A stretch of DNA of 64,000 nucleotides, from the NCBI RefSeq assembly GCF_014529935.1, contig NZ_JACVFC010000004.1, positions 558,001 to 622,000 of the forward strand, given 5' to 3'. A program made the position numbers and the translations under genes. Shown piece after piece: positions 1 through 10,400 of the stretch (the stretch's first letter is position 1; every line of letters starts with the position of its first letter). The notes beneath the pieces were generated by a model. The model saw only the letters and a list, made by a program, of their open reading frames with translations, had not been told where the DNA came from and made no database searches. The DNA is from Chitinophaga qingshengii (lineage in GTDB: Bacteria > Bacteroidota > Bacteroidia > Chitinophagales > Chitinophagaceae).

Positions 1-902
1 TTATAGAGATGCCCGGCCTGCAGGTAGGCTGACTGGGGACTCATAAAATGGGAAAATTCAAAAGTGATGGCTTTGTCGTAACCCGCTTTGCGGGCGGCTT
101 CCAGCTTCATGCGCAGTTTCTCAAATTTGATAGGCATGAATTTGATAGGCATGTCACGATCAAAGGATTCGGCATTGGTCCAGCATTGGATACCGTAGCG
201 GTCGGCCATTCTTTTGTTGACGGCGAAGAAATCGGGCAGTTCGTGGAATTCGATATGACCATCCTGGAAGGCTACTGCATCTACTACGCCTTTGATGCCG
301 TCGAAGATTTCACTCCACTCGCTTTCATGTTGTTTCAGCGATACGGCATCTTCCTTCGTGATAGTGGAGGAAGCGGCCATAACAGCCTTTTTCCCATCTA
401 TCCAGGGAGAGATGAGGGTAGGCAGATTGTTGGAGATGTCTTTGCAATGTTTACCCAGTTTGGCGTACAGGTCAATCACTTTTCCGGTACGGCGACTGAC
501 TTCCTGTGTCAGGTACCAGCCCTGGAAAGATTTATGATGACCATAATTTTTCCACACTTCATCAATTACTTTCAGGTTGATGTCCACCTCTTTCTGGAAG
601 TCCCCTTTCCACCAGTATTTACCGGAGTCATAGAGCCCGAAATAAAACTTCATATGGTGTTTATCGGCCAGTTCGAGGAACATCTTTACCAGGTCTACCG
701 GTGGTTCGTAGCCGCCTTCTTCCTGCATCACTACTTTGGAAGGGTAGGTGAGCCAGCGTTGAAAACCGCTGCGGATAAGGAATACCGTGTCTATGCCTAC
801 GGCTTTCATGTGGGAGAAATCGGCGTCCCATTCTGCCCGGCCCCAGTTCTGGTGCGGGATATCGTGACTGATTTCATCGAGGAAAGTGCCTGTTATTTTC
901 AT
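1..902 (-). CDS. DUF4434 domain protein, partial (C-terminus beyond window)
   Basis: The reading frame is open from an ATG at 902 down to base 1, so about 300 N-terminal residues are visible and the C-terminus is lost at the window edge. The protein starts MKITGTFLDEISHDIPHQNW and continues with aromatic-rich TIM-barrel-like segments (FYFGLYDSGKYWWKGDF; ITFEFSHFMSPQSAYLQAGH). I recognise this as the DUF4434 family, a glycosidase-like group common near Bacteroidota sugar-utilisation genes; no reaction can be assigned. There is no signal peptide, so it is probably cytoplasmic. Its ATG overlaps the TGA of the upstream oxidoreductase gene (ATGA at 902-899), which implies translational coupling. 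A 15-bp unit is tandemly duplicated at 124-153 and gives MPIKFMPIKF in the protein. Confidence 0.75.
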   Translation of the reverse strand, partial: MKITGTFLDEISHDIPHQNWGRAEWDADFSHMKAVGIDTVFLIRSGFQRWLTYPSKVVMQEEGGYEPPVDLVKMFLELADKHHMKFYFGLYDSGKYWWKGDFQKEVDINLKVIDEVWKNYGHHKSFQGWYLTQEVSRRTGKVIDLYAKLGKHCKDISNNLPTLISPWIDGKKAVMAASSTITKEDAVSLKQHESEWSEIFDGIKGVVDAVAFQDGHIEFHELPDFFAVNKRMADRYGIQCWTNAESFDRDMPIKFMPIKFEKLRMKLEAARKAGYDKAITFEFSHFMSPQSAYLQAGHLY

Positions 903-2773
903 GGTGTGGTGGTTTTATGTTGAATAGCGCCTGTGAAGGACACGGGAATATCAAACGGGTGAAGGAAATGATCGGTGAGTACAGCGGCCGTTTCCCGGTT
1001 GAGGGGTTGGTTGTCGTGCGGTGAAGCGCCCAGCTGCAACTGGTTCCAGGCGGTGGTAAGCTGCTCGTTATTGACCGTTGCGCCAGCTGCCTGCAATGCT
1101 TTTACCAGGAAGGCCGGTGTGAGGTCCTGCCCGGTGGGATTGAGTTTGGCAATCCCAGGGTAGTAACTCAGCAGTCCTTGTGTAAATTCATATTCACTGA
1201 TGGGCCGTTGCGGATAAAACCAGGTTTGATTGGCCCAGGTGTATGGTACGCCAGCGCCCCGGAGGATACCGGTAGCGCCTATACGTTGAATTGCCGCAAA
1301 GTGCGGATGCGCTTTGGGCACATCGATGTAGGGCATCAGGTATACGCCGGCTTCCAGCAAGGCTTGTTGTACCTGCCGGACTGCTACCTGCCGGGGTTGT
1401 ATTTTTTGTTGCAGGGAGATGGCCGCCAGTGCGCCGGCTGCCTGTCCCAGTTGTAATACCACCGGCTGTAGGCGGGTAGCACCGTTGACGATATTGGTAA
1501 CGCTGATACTTTTTTCTGCCACGATCAAACCATCTGTAGTAGCGGGTATCAGTGAGCCAAGCGGAATATTGTAAGATGGTACTTTCGCTTTGGAGAAATC
1601 TATTTTCGGTACAGCAGGATCTTTTTCCTGGTGATGGTCAATAGGATAATCACCCACTGCGATACCCGTGCGATAGTAGGCTTCCGGCTGGTCGAAAGGT
1701 TTAGCCACATGGTTGAAGCTCAGTGTGGCAATGCCTTTGAGACGGCGTGCTTCCCGGTAGTAGGGGATCATGGGCAGTTTATCGGCGGTGGGGTACTCAT
1801 CATCGGCGAGGCCGAGGTGTTTGTAGCCCAGTTCCGTTTGCAGGTAATAGAGATACCGGAGCGTATGCAGTTTAGCTTTTTGCAGGGCCTGTGAGCGGGC
1901 TTCGCGGCTCATTTCGATAACGTTGAGCGGGTAGTCGTTACCGCAACCGGGCCAGTTGATCATGTACTTATGATTGGGCAGTTTGCCGTATTGCATCATA
2001 TGGTCACAGTTGATTTTTCCACCACCACCGCCGTAAGGATCGTCGTTGGCGCAGCAGCAGCGGAAAGGCGTGGGGTCGTAGCCGGCAGGGCGGGGGATGG
2101 TTTTGTCGGCCCCGGTGCCGTAATCTTTCAGCGTGGCTACGTAGGTCAGCACCTGGATGTAGTTATTGGCTTTCAGCGGGGCGACTGCTTCGCCCGTTTG
2201 CAGGCGGCTGTCCATGCCGGTGCGGTAGCCGGTGTGAGTGGCGGCCATTACGTCGCCCAGTTCTGTAGCGTCGATAACGAGCGGCGCTTCAATAGAACCG
2301 GGCTGGTTGTTGCGCAGGAAGGTAACCTGCCAGCGGCCGTTGATTTTTTTGATACCGGTCCAGGTGGTGTTAAACAGCACCTGCAGCTGTTTTTCATTTT
2401 TAACCAGCTGTTGCAGGATATTATTGCCCACAGACGGTTCAAAGAGGGTGTTGCTGACCCAGCCGGTGGCGAGGGCTTGCGCGCTGCCATAATGCCGGAT
2501 AAGTTGTTCCCGGAATTCGCCCCACAGGCCGGAGGGTAGTGCGTTGTTCCCATCGATGGCCGAAACGCCGGCTGAAGTGAGCATGCCGCCTAACCAGGTG
2601 GTTTCTTCCAGGATGGTTACCCGGGCGCCCATACGGGCGGCTTGTATGCCTGCCGTGGTGCCGCTGGCGCCGCCGCCGATGATGATCAGGTCGGTCTGCA
2701 GCGACTGGGCGCTTAGTTGCCAGGTTAGGAGACAAAGAAGTTGGCTGATAAAAAATCGTCTGATAGCAATCAT
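899..2773 (-). CDS. Secreted FAD-dependent oxidoreductase (FAD_oxidored family)
   Basis: 624 residues. Residues 1-23 form a signal peptide ending LSAQ, so the protein is exported. A Rossmann FAD-binding motif follows at once (DLIIIGGGASG, glycines at 33-38). The acidic strand end ARVTILEE and WLGGMLTSAG are typical of the FAD_oxidored (PF12831) group often labelled xanthan lyase-like in Bacteroidota. The C-terminal ~150 residues after the FAD fold look like a separate helical region. The substrate is unknown. Enzymes of this group often sit in carbohydrate loci, which fits the coupled DUF4434 gene downstream and the divergent ROK regulator at 2974. The 200 bp between this gene and the ROK gene is very AT-rich and must hold both promoters. 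Confidence 0.8.
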   Translation of the reverse strand: MIAIRRFFISQLLCLLTWQLSAQSLQTDLIIIGGGASGTTAGIQAARMGARVTILEETTWLGGMLTSAGVSAIDGNNALPSGLWGEFREQLIRHYGSAQALATGWVSNTLFEPSVGNNILQQLVKNEKQLQVLFNTTWTGIKKINGRWQVTFLRNNQPGSIEAPLVIDATELGDVMAATHTGYRTGMDSRLQTGEAVAPLKANNYIQVLTYVATLKDYGTGADKTIPRPAGYDPTPFRCCCANDDPYGGGGGKINCDHMMQYGKLPNHKYMINWPGCGNDYPLNVIEMSREARSQALQKAKLHTLRYLYYLQTELGYKHLGLADDEYPTADKLPMIPYYREARRLKGIATLSFNHVAKPFDQPEAYYRTGIAVGDYPIDHHQEKDPAVPKIDFSKAKVPSYNIPLGSLIPATTDGLIVAEKSISVTNIVNGATRLQPVVLQLGQAAGALAAISLQQKIQPRQVAVRQVQQALLEAGVYLMPYIDVPKAHPHFAAIQRIGATGILRGAGVPYTWANQTWFYPQRPISEYEFTQGLLSYYPGIAKLNPTGQDLTPAFLVKALQAAGATVNNEQLTTAWNQLQLGASPHDNQPLNRETAAVLTDHFLHPFDIPVSFTGAIQHKTTTP

Positions 2774-2973
2774 AAAGAACTAAAATAAAAAATTTAATTA
2801 CTAACTGCTAATACTAATTAATAAATTTTATTTATTCTTGTTAAATAATAAAATAATTTTTGAAATATAACAGATTTCCGTAAATAATAGATTTGATTGA
2901 ACCCGCTTTTAATAATTATTAAGAATAACGTTATTAACTTGGCCCCTCATTCAAGTAAAAAGCACAACTATAT

Positions 2974-4197
2974 ATGGCTAAAACCTTTTTCGAAGAATTG
3001 AACAATGAAAATGTTACCGGGGTAGCCTATAAGAACATTAACCTGAAGAAAGCCGCCCTGGCCTACTTCGCCAATATCGGCAATGCCACCATCGCCGACA
3101 TGTGCAAGCAGTTAAACCTCAGCGCACCGAAAGTAACCACCCTGCTCAACGATCTGATACAGGACGGACTGGTAAAAGATTATGGGAAAGTAGAATCCAC
3201 CGGTGGCCGCAAACCCAATCTGTACGGACTGGTGCCGGATTCCGCATTTTTCATCGGGGTGGATGTAAAGCAGCATCATCTTAACCTGGGACTTTCCGAT
3301 CTGCAGAAAAACCTGATCTGTACGGAAGAAAATATTCCCTATAAACTGGACAACAACAAATCCTCCCTGGAGGATCTTTGTACGCTGATCAGCAACTTCA
3401 TCAAAGGATTGCCGGTACCCCGGGAAAAAATATTAGGCATTGGCATCAACCTCTCCGGCCGTATCAACTACGCCACCGGCTATAGCTACAGCTTTTTCTA
3501 TTTCGATGAAGAACCGTTGAGTAAAATCATCGAAAATAAAATAGGCATCCGCGTTTTCCTGGAAAACGACTCCCGCGCCATGGCCTACGGCGAATTTTGC
3601 TCCGACGCCGTGCATGGGGAACGCAACGTACTTTTCCTGAACCTCGACTACGGCATCGGTATGGGCGTGCTCATCGACGGTCAGTTGTATTACGGCAAAT
3701 CCGGCTACAGCGGGGAAGTAGGGCATATTCCGCTATTTGACAATGAAATTATCTGTCACTGTGGAAAAAAAGGTTGTCTTGAAACCGAAGCCTCCGGATG
3801 GGCACTCACGCGTATGTTCCAGGAAAAACTACGGGAAGGCTCTTCCTCCATGTTGAGCCGCAGACCCGGCGCTCCGGACAACATACAACTGGAAGATATC
3901 ATCGACGCCGCCAATCACGACGACGTACTGGCCATAGAACTGATTGCTAAAATAGGCGAGAACCTGGGCCGCGGCATCGCTTTGCTGATTAATATCTTCA
4001 ACCCGGAACTGGTGATACTGGGCGGTAGCCTCGCCGCCACACAGGATTATATCCGGCTGCCGATTAAAAGCGCGGTGAATAAATATTCCCTCAGCCTGGT
4101 GAACAACGATACCAAGCTGCGTATTTCCAGTCTGGGTGAGCGGTCCGGGATTATCGGCGCTTGTTTGCTGGTGAGGAATAAGGTGTTGATTAATTAG
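2974..4197 (+). CDS. ROK family transcriptional regulator (NagC/XylR type)
   Basis: 407 residues. Residues ~25-85 are a MarR-like winged helix (ATIADMCKQLNLSAPKVTTL, then a GGRKPNLYGL wing). From ~90 on is a ROK sugar-kinase-like domain. The ROK zinc site is intact: His251 in GHIPL, and Cys261, Cys263 and Cys268 in CHCGKKGC. The kinase-type acidic residue (END, Asp199) is also kept, so some sugar phosphorylation cannot be excluded, although DNA-binding ROK proteins usually act as repressors released by a sugar or sugar phosphate. It is transcribed divergently from the FAD oxidoreductase/DUF4434 pair, which is its likely target. The ligand cannot be told from sequence. Confidence 0.88.
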   Translation: MAKTFFEELNNENVTGVAYKNINLKKAALAYFANIGNATIADMCKQLNLSAPKVTTLLNDLIQDGLVKDYGKVESTGGRKPNLYGLVPDSAFFIGVDVKQHHLNLGLSDLQKNLICTEENIPYKLDNNKSSLEDLCTLISNFIKGLPVPREKILGIGINLSGRINYATGYSYSFFYFDEEPLSKIIENKIGIRVFLENDSRAMAYGEFCSDAVHGERNVLFLNLDYGIGMGVLIDGQLYYGKSGYSGEVGHIPLFDNEIICHCGKKGCLETEASGWALTRMFQEKLREGSSSMLSRRPGAPDNIQLEDIIDAANHDDVLAIELIAKIGENLGRGIALLINIFNPELVILGGSLAATQDYIRLPIKSAVNKYSLSLVNNDTKLRISSLGERSGIIGACLLVRNKVLIN

Positions 4198-4216
4198 TGC
4201 CCGCCAGCTTGCATAG

Positions 4217-4377
4217 TTCACGCAAAGGCGCAAAGCAGCAAAGAGCGCAAAGGTTTTTTGTTAAGATTAATAAGAAAGCAAAGGAGCGAAGATCAACTAT
4301 TGATCTTCGCTCCTTTGCTTTCTTATATTCACTTATATCATCTTTGCGCTCTTTGCTGCTTTGCGCCTTTGCGTGAA
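4217..4377. repeat. Nested perfect inverted repeat of GCAAAG-rich DNA
   Basis: Two inverted repeats lie one inside the other. The outer arms are 4217-4252 and 4342-4377, 36 bp each and perfectly complementary. The inner arms are 4270-4296 and 4300-4326, 27 bp each and perfect, around a 3-base loop (4297-4299). The outer arm is built from GCAAAG-like words (GCGCAAAGCAGCAAAGAGCG). The element fills the gap between the converging ROK and TPR genes and ends one base before the TPR stop codon (4378-4380). It can form a long hairpin in either transcript and could terminate both. Related, less perfect copies lie at 26813-26864 and 29041-29168. Confidence 0.9.
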
Positions 4378-6672
4378 TTAATCCTTTTTCTTCCTCAGAA
4401 ACGAAAACAACCCACTGCTATTCTTCATCGCCGCCTTTTTATTCAATGCCGGCTGAAACCCCGGATCCTTCTCCAAAATACGGTCAATGGTTTTTTTGCA
4501 GGCCGCCAGATCGCCTTTTCCTTCCTGCGCCAGTGCCAGGGAGTAATAGAAGGCGGATGATTCGGCATCCCAGCTCCAGTTCATGTCTTTGTAAGTTTGT
4601 ACACACTGATTGGCATAGGACAGGGCATTGTCATAATCCTGCAGCCCCAGATACGCTTCTGCGAGGAAGGCATATACACCGCAGCGGTTATTGGGTGAGT
4701 TATCTGACTCATCGCCGCGGGACATAATATCGAGCGTTTGCAGCATATCCTGGATGGCGGCTTCGTACCGGCCCAGTTTGAGGGCTGCTTTGCCCCTGAA
4801 ATAGTAGATCTTCATCTGTGATACCAAAGGCAGTTTTGGAATACCGCCAATGGATATACGATTATTGACAGCACCGATACAGTGTTCGTATTGGGCGTTG
4901 TCATAATACAGGTACATCAGGTTGAAGTACGCGTCGCTGTCGTCCGGTTTTTCTTCCAGGTGTTTTTCGAGCGCCTGTATTCTTTCGTGCAGATCGTCCT
5001 GGCTGCCGGTCTTGATGAAAGCCCGGCCGGTTTTGATCCGGTCTATATTGTAAATGATGATTTCCTGTTCTTCTTCTTCCAGTTCTTCCATATCGTTAGA
5101 GATCCATTCCTCGTACTCTGACAGTATCTTATTGTAAAGTGCCAATGCTTCATCGTAGCGTTCCAGTGCGGTGAGATCTTCGATGATACGTTCGTGGATG
5201 GATACATAATATACCAACGGCAGCGAAGAAAGGAAGGTACTGAGGATCATTTGCCGGTCGCCTACGGCTTCTGCATATTTACCCAGCTGGTGAAAGGCAT
5301 CTGCCCTGGATTCCAGCTGTTCCCAGAAGGGGGACATGTTATAGCCCACACTGTGAATGAGGACGGCATCTTCATAAGCGCCCAGTTCAAACAGCGTGAT
5401 ACCGTAGTTGTTGCAGCACATTGCAAAATGGTGTGGATGACCGGCGTAGGAGGAGCCGGTATTCTCGTACCAGTAAGGATAATACAGGGCATAGGCTTTC
5501 TGGTAGAGGTATTTCTTCAAGCCGCCCATAAATTCTCGTACCTCGGCATCTTCTTCGTCCTGCATCAGCTCATTGCATACCACACCTGCGGAGTACCAGT
5601 CGTACGCAATGGGATAATCGATATTCGGCCAGCTCTCCGGGAACTGCCCATGTGTTTTGTAATGGGCATAGTACCAGCGGATAATGGTAGATGGGTAGGG
5701 ACGGATAGCCATCGCCTTCTCATAATACGGCAACGATTCACTGAAACTGCCGATGTTAAAGAGGGCGGTGCCGGTAAAGTGATAGAAGTAACTTTCTTCC
5801 GGATACAGAGCAATGAAACGTTTGCCGGTGGAAATCTGTTCCAGCGTACCTTCTGCTTCATCTTCCCCGTAAAACTGGTGCCAGTAGTCGATAGTGCCCC
5901 AGCAGAATTCCCTTGCCAGTGCCAGATGGCGTACACCCTGGTCCAGCAGGGCTTTCACCTCCAACAGGATTTTCAGCATGTCTTCTTCTTCCTGTTCGCC
6001 TGAGGTGCTGGCGATATGCAGCATTTCCGCAGCGAAGTCGTAGTCGGCCATTTCAAGGGCGAAATGCAGCGTAGAAAGTGTCCGGTTATTGTAGACCGTG
6101 CAATGGAATGCCTGCCGGTAATAGTCCAGTGCGGTAGGTTTGTTATCGTTGTGGTAATACACATCGCCGATGCGCGTATAACACTGGAACCTGGCTACAT
6201 TGAGCTGTGGCAGATCATCATGGTAAAGTGACTGGTAAATCTCCAGATTACGATGCATATCTGCGAGCGCTTTTTCTGTTTCATTTAGCAGCACCCATAC
6301 CTGGAACCGGTATAACAGGGCTTTGGTCATCAGCTCTTCATCGCCCTGATCGAGGATCAGCTGGCAGTCCTCCAGGGTGGCCGCTGACTTATCGGTGAGC
6401 ACATTGGCGCCCATATAGGCACGATGTACCCTCGCCTGAATATGTAGCGGATCATATTCCAGTGTTTTGCTGAACGCCTCATAGGCGGTTTCGTATGCCG
6501 TCACCATTTCGTCCCTTTCTTCCTCGGACTTAGCTATTTCCAGTCTGCACTTACCCATCAGATACCACGCTGCTGCTTCGGTGGGATGCTCTTCCAGATA
6601 TGTTTCCAGTTCAATCGCCGCAACCGTATATGCCTGTTCCTGATATAGCCTTTCCAGTTCTTCCAGATTCAT
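4378..6672 (-). CDS. Tetratricopeptide-repeat protein
   Basis: 764 residues made almost wholly of helical TPR-type units (AAAWYLMGKCRLEIAKSEEE; DVYYHNDNKPTALDYYRQAF; YFRGKAALKLGRYEAAIQDM). There is no signal peptide or membrane segment, so it is probably cytoplasmic. The middle (~210-480) is rich in Tyr and Trp and less clearly repetitive. The C-terminus ends in a basic tail (FLRKKKD). TPR arrays are protein-protein scaffolds; nothing here tells the partner. It stands alone between the nested repeat and a 267-bp spacer. Confidence 0.75.
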   Translation of the reverse strand: MNLEELERLYQEQAYTVAAIELETYLEEHPTEAAAWYLMGKCRLEIAKSEEERDEMVTAYETAYEAFSKTLEYDPLHIQARVHRAYMGANVLTDKSAATLEDCQLILDQGDEELMTKALLYRFQVWVLLNETEKALADMHRNLEIYQSLYHDDLPQLNVARFQCYTRIGDVYYHNDNKPTALDYYRQAFHCTVYNNRTLSTLHFALEMADYDFAAEMLHIASTSGEQEEEDMLKILLEVKALLDQGVRHLALAREFCWGTIDYWHQFYGEDEAEGTLEQISTGKRFIALYPEESYFYHFTGTALFNIGSFSESLPYYEKAMAIRPYPSTIIRWYYAHYKTHGQFPESWPNIDYPIAYDWYSAGVVCNELMQDEEDAEVREFMGGLKKYLYQKAYALYYPYWYENTGSSYAGHPHHFAMCCNNYGITLFELGAYEDAVLIHSVGYNMSPFWEQLESRADAFHQLGKYAEAVGDRQMILSTFLSSLPLVYYVSIHERIIEDLTALERYDEALALYNKILSEYEEWISNDMEELEEEEQEIIIYNIDRIKTGRAFIKTGSQDDLHERIQALEKHLEEKPDDSDAYFNLMYLYYDNAQYEHCIGAVNNRISIGGIPKLPLVSQMKIYYFRGKAALKLGRYEAAIQDMLQTLDIMSRGDESDNSPNNRCGVYAFLAEAYLGLQDYDNALSYANQCVQTYKDMNWSWDAESSAFYYSLALAQEGKGDLAACKKTIDRILEKDPGFQPALNKKAAMKNSSGLFSFLRKKKD

Positions 6673-6939
6673 ATTACCATTAGATTAGAACGTGCAATTT
6701 ATTAATATTGAAGCAGGTTGTCCAGCTTCATAAATAATTTCTGAATATTAAAATCGTTTATATATATTTATTGGATTGATAAGGATACCGTAAAATGACA
6801 GTGTCTGCACGGGAAAAGCGTGATAGATGAATGTTTGGGGTGAAACTTTTCATGATCCTTTTCTTCGTTCAACGAATATCTTAACAATAATCATATACGG
6901 CCATGCAATTCCTTGCAAGGCCTTTTTAATGCAGTATAG
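6673..6939. other. Intergenic spacer, no gene seen
   Basis: 267 bp between the TPR gene start and the stop of the receiver gene, both on the minus strand. It is AT-rich in the part next to the TPR gene and presumably holds that gene's promoter, but I could not match a full TTTG/TAnnTTTG pair. Confidence 0.5.
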
Positions 6940-7347
6940 CTACAGGGAATATTGAATGGTATGCTCCAGGATACCTTTGAGCAACTGATTCAGTTCATGC
7001 AGGCTATTGGGTTTGGTGATAAAATAGGATGCTCCCAGTGCACGGGTTTCTTTTTTATCCGATTCATGGGAAGAAGTGGTATAGATGATAACAGGGATAT
7101 GACGCAGATGTGCTATCTGCCTTATTTCAGCGAGAAACTGCTTCCCGTCTATCCTCGGCATGTTGAGGTCCAGGAAGATAAGATCAGGTACCAGTCCGCT
7201 TTCCAGTTGCGCAAGGGCGTCTTCACCGTTAATAGCTTCGTTGTAAATAATATCCGGCACCAATTCTTTCAGCACATCGCCAAATATCATCCTGTCATCT
7301 ATATCATCATCAATTAAAAGTACAGAGGAATATTTACAGCTTACCAT
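6940..7347 (-). CDS. Single-domain response regulator
   Basis: 135 residues, one receiver domain and no output domain. Seen are the acidic pair in LLIDDDIDDR, the phospho-acceptor in LIFLDLNMPRIDG, the Thr of IIYTTSS and the Lys of YFITKP. The long spacing after the acidic pair (VLKELVPDIIYNEAINGEDAL) is typical of Rcp1/CheY-like free receivers. It is divergent from the large hybrid kinase at 7495 with a 147-bp gap and is a plausible phosphotransfer partner for it. A -7-like TAAATTTG (7367-7374 on the minus strand) lies upstream, without a clear -33 box. Confidence 0.9.
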   Translation of the reverse strand: MVSCKYSSVLLIDDDIDDRMIFGDVLKELVPDIIYNEAINGEDALAQLESGLVPDLIFLDLNMPRIDGKQFLAEIRQIAHLRHIPVIIYTTSSHESDKKETRALGASYFITKPNSLHELNQLLKGILEHTIQYSL

Positions 7348-7494
7348 ATGAGAATTAGAATAAAGACAAATTTATGATTTTGTTGTTATTTTCATATCAT
7401 TATCCTACAATGATTGGTGGTTAGGTACACGGTTTGCGAAGCCATTTACCCGGTATCTATTTTTTTCCTGATAAAACTAAACGAGCTCAGGCGG

Positions 7495-10400
7495 ATGAAG
7501 AAATTTTTTATGCAGCTGCCACTGCCCAGGAAGTTATTCCTGATTGCTATTGTTCCCTTGATATGCCTTATTTATCTCGGTATACAGATCTTTAACAAAC
7601 AAAGTGAAGATATACGCAGTATCGAAAACCTGCTACAGGATGTTAATACAGCGACTACCATCATGAAAGTGGCCGATGAAATTCACATGGAACGCCGTTC
7701 CAGCGTGAATTACGTATTGGGTAACTATTCCATGAACGATCTCCTGATGCAGCGCGCTAAAACAGACCTGGCCATCGATGCTGTGAAATCCAGATTACTG
7801 GCGGCTGACAGCCGTTTTTTTACATACTCGCTGCTCAATACCTTGTCTAAAAAGAGAAAGGAGATCGATAACAAAAATATGCCGCAACGTGAGGTACTGG
7901 ACTATTACTCCAACCTGATTTTCCGGCTCAATAACCTGGCACACGCCAGCACACCGGATATCAATGTGCTGAAGCCGCTGCAACAGGACCTTAATTCCCA
8001 ATATCTGCTGGCACAAATGGCTGCCTACCAGGGACTTATCCGCATGGATATCTATTATTTTATCCTGAAAAAAGAAGCCTGGCCGGATGATTTTTCCCGC
8101 ATCGAAAACAATAACGATATGTACGCCTCGCTGCGGTCCGAATTCCTGGATAAATCGTCCCCGGCCAACGGTGAAGCACTGCTGAAGGCGGAGAAAAGCA
8201 ACGAGTTTGTGATTACGAATGACTTCATCGGCAATACCATCAAAAACCGCAAAATAGATACCCTCTTTAATGCCGACTCCTGGTGGGATAATTCCAGCAT
8301 GGCGGTGGATCAGCTGAAACAGCTACAGCGCAGTCTTATAGATAAGGTGAGCAGGGAGGCTCGTATTATCTCCCAAAGAGAAAATGACCTGAAAACACGT
8401 TACCTCGTTTTGCTGGTACTCATTGTCGTCGCTGTTGTCGCTTTTGTTTCCTTTACCATCAAAACTATTACGGAAAGCCTGAACATACTACGGTTGGCGG
8501 CTGATAAAATATCCAAAGGGATGTTGGGTGAAGCGCCGGATATCCGCACCAAAGATGCCATCGGCAGCCTGGCTAAATCGCTGTCACTGATCGATGTGTC
8601 GGGCCAGGATCTGGCGTTGGCGGCTGACAGTATTGGAAGAGGCGATTTTAATATCGACGTAAAACCCCGCAGTAGTGAGGATACGCTGGGCAACGCCATT
8701 GTGCAGATGGCAGCGGATCTGAAAACTTTCCGGAAAAATAACGAAGCGGAAATATGGGTGCAAACAGGACTCAATAAAATAAATGAAACCTTACTGGCAG
8801 AAAGGGACATGCATTCGCTGACGAAAGACGCCCTGTCAGACCTGGTACAGTATATCGGCGCCCAAACGGGAGTACTGTACATCCGCCAGAACGGCGACCT
8901 GCACTTCTCCGCCGGTCATGCCCTGTCAGAACAATATCCGGCGCCGCCGGTCATTAGCTCCGGGAAAACATTGATAGGACAGGCTTTGCAGCAACGTGAG
9001 TTAATACATCTCCGCGAGGCGCCCGATAACTTCCTGCATATTGCCGGTGCTGCCGCTTCTGCACAACCCGGCCACGTAGTCATTATACCATTGATACACG
9101 CCGGTATGGCGGAAGGCGTAGTGGAAATAGGCTCCCTGTTTCCTTTCAGTGACAGCGCTGTTCAGTACCTGAAAAAAGCAGCTAACAGTATCGCCGTGGC
9201 TATACAAAGTACCCGCAGCAGAATACGCCTGCAGGAACTGCTGGAAGAAACACAATCCCAATCGGAGGAATTACAGGTACAACATAGTGAACTGGAAAGT
9301 CTCAACGCTGAACTGGAAGCACAAACGCAAAAGCTACAGGTATCTGAAGAAGAGCTGAAAGTACAACAGGAAGAGCTGATGCAATCCAACGCTGAACTGG
9401 AAGAGAGAAGCCGCCTGCTGGAAGAGAAGAACCAGATCATTGTGGAACGTAACCTGGATATTCATAAAAAAGCGGAAGAACTGGCGCTCAGCACCAAATA
9501 CAAATCGGAGTTCCTGGCCAATATGTCGCATGAACTGCGTACGCCACTCAATTCTATCCTGCTGCTGTCACGGTTGTTGTCTGAAAACCACGATCATAAC
9601 CTGAATGGTGACCAGGTGGAATATGCCCAGGTGATCAACTCCTCCGGCAAAGGGTTGCTGACGCTGATTGACGAGATATTGGACCTGTCCAAGATCGAAT
9701 CCGGTAAAATGGAACTGGAATATAACCAGGTATATATCGGGAATATCTTCTCCAATATGCAGGCGCTGTTTGAGCCGATTGCGCGCGACAAGGGGCTGGC
9801 ACTGCAATTGGTAACCGCTCCCAACTTGCCGGGTGCCATAGAAACAGATCAGGCGAGACTGGAACAGATACTAAAAAACCTGTTGTCCAACGCGCTGAAA
9901 TTTACCGCTAAAGGTTCCGTTACGTTGTCTGCACAAGCAGGCGAAACACCAGGCACCATTCGTTTTGCGGTGAAAGATACCGGCATCGGTATCCCGGCAG
10001 AAAAACAACAGGTGATCTTTGAAGCATTCCAGCAGGCCGACGGCTCTACGCGCCGCAAATATGGCGGTACGGGGCTGGGGCTCTCCATCAGCCGCGAACT
10101 GGCCAAACTGCTGGGCGGACATATCTCCCTGGATAGTAACGGAGAAGACGGCAGCGAATTCGCAGTAACGGTGCCGGTTGTACGAAAAGCCGGACCACCG
10201 GCGCCGATTACAGCACCGGCAGTAGTGAAAGAGCCTACAGTTGTTGATGAAGGTCTGGCGGTGAAAGAAATCTCTTACCTCGCACCGCTTATTCCGGCTG
10301 ATATCCCCGATGACCGCGACCAGGTACAACCCGGCGACCCTATCGTATTAATCGTGGAAGACGATACCTACTTCGCCAAAGCGCTGCTGGAGTTTACCCG

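Noticed and set aside
48..923. Open plus-strand frame of 291 codons at the left edge
   Set aside because: The opposite strand codes for a recognisable DUF4434 protein over the same bases; the plus-strand frame has no family match and is a shadow.
4217..4377. CRISPR-like repeat
   Set aside because: Two pairs of inverted arms only; no direct repeats with regular spacers and no cas genes.
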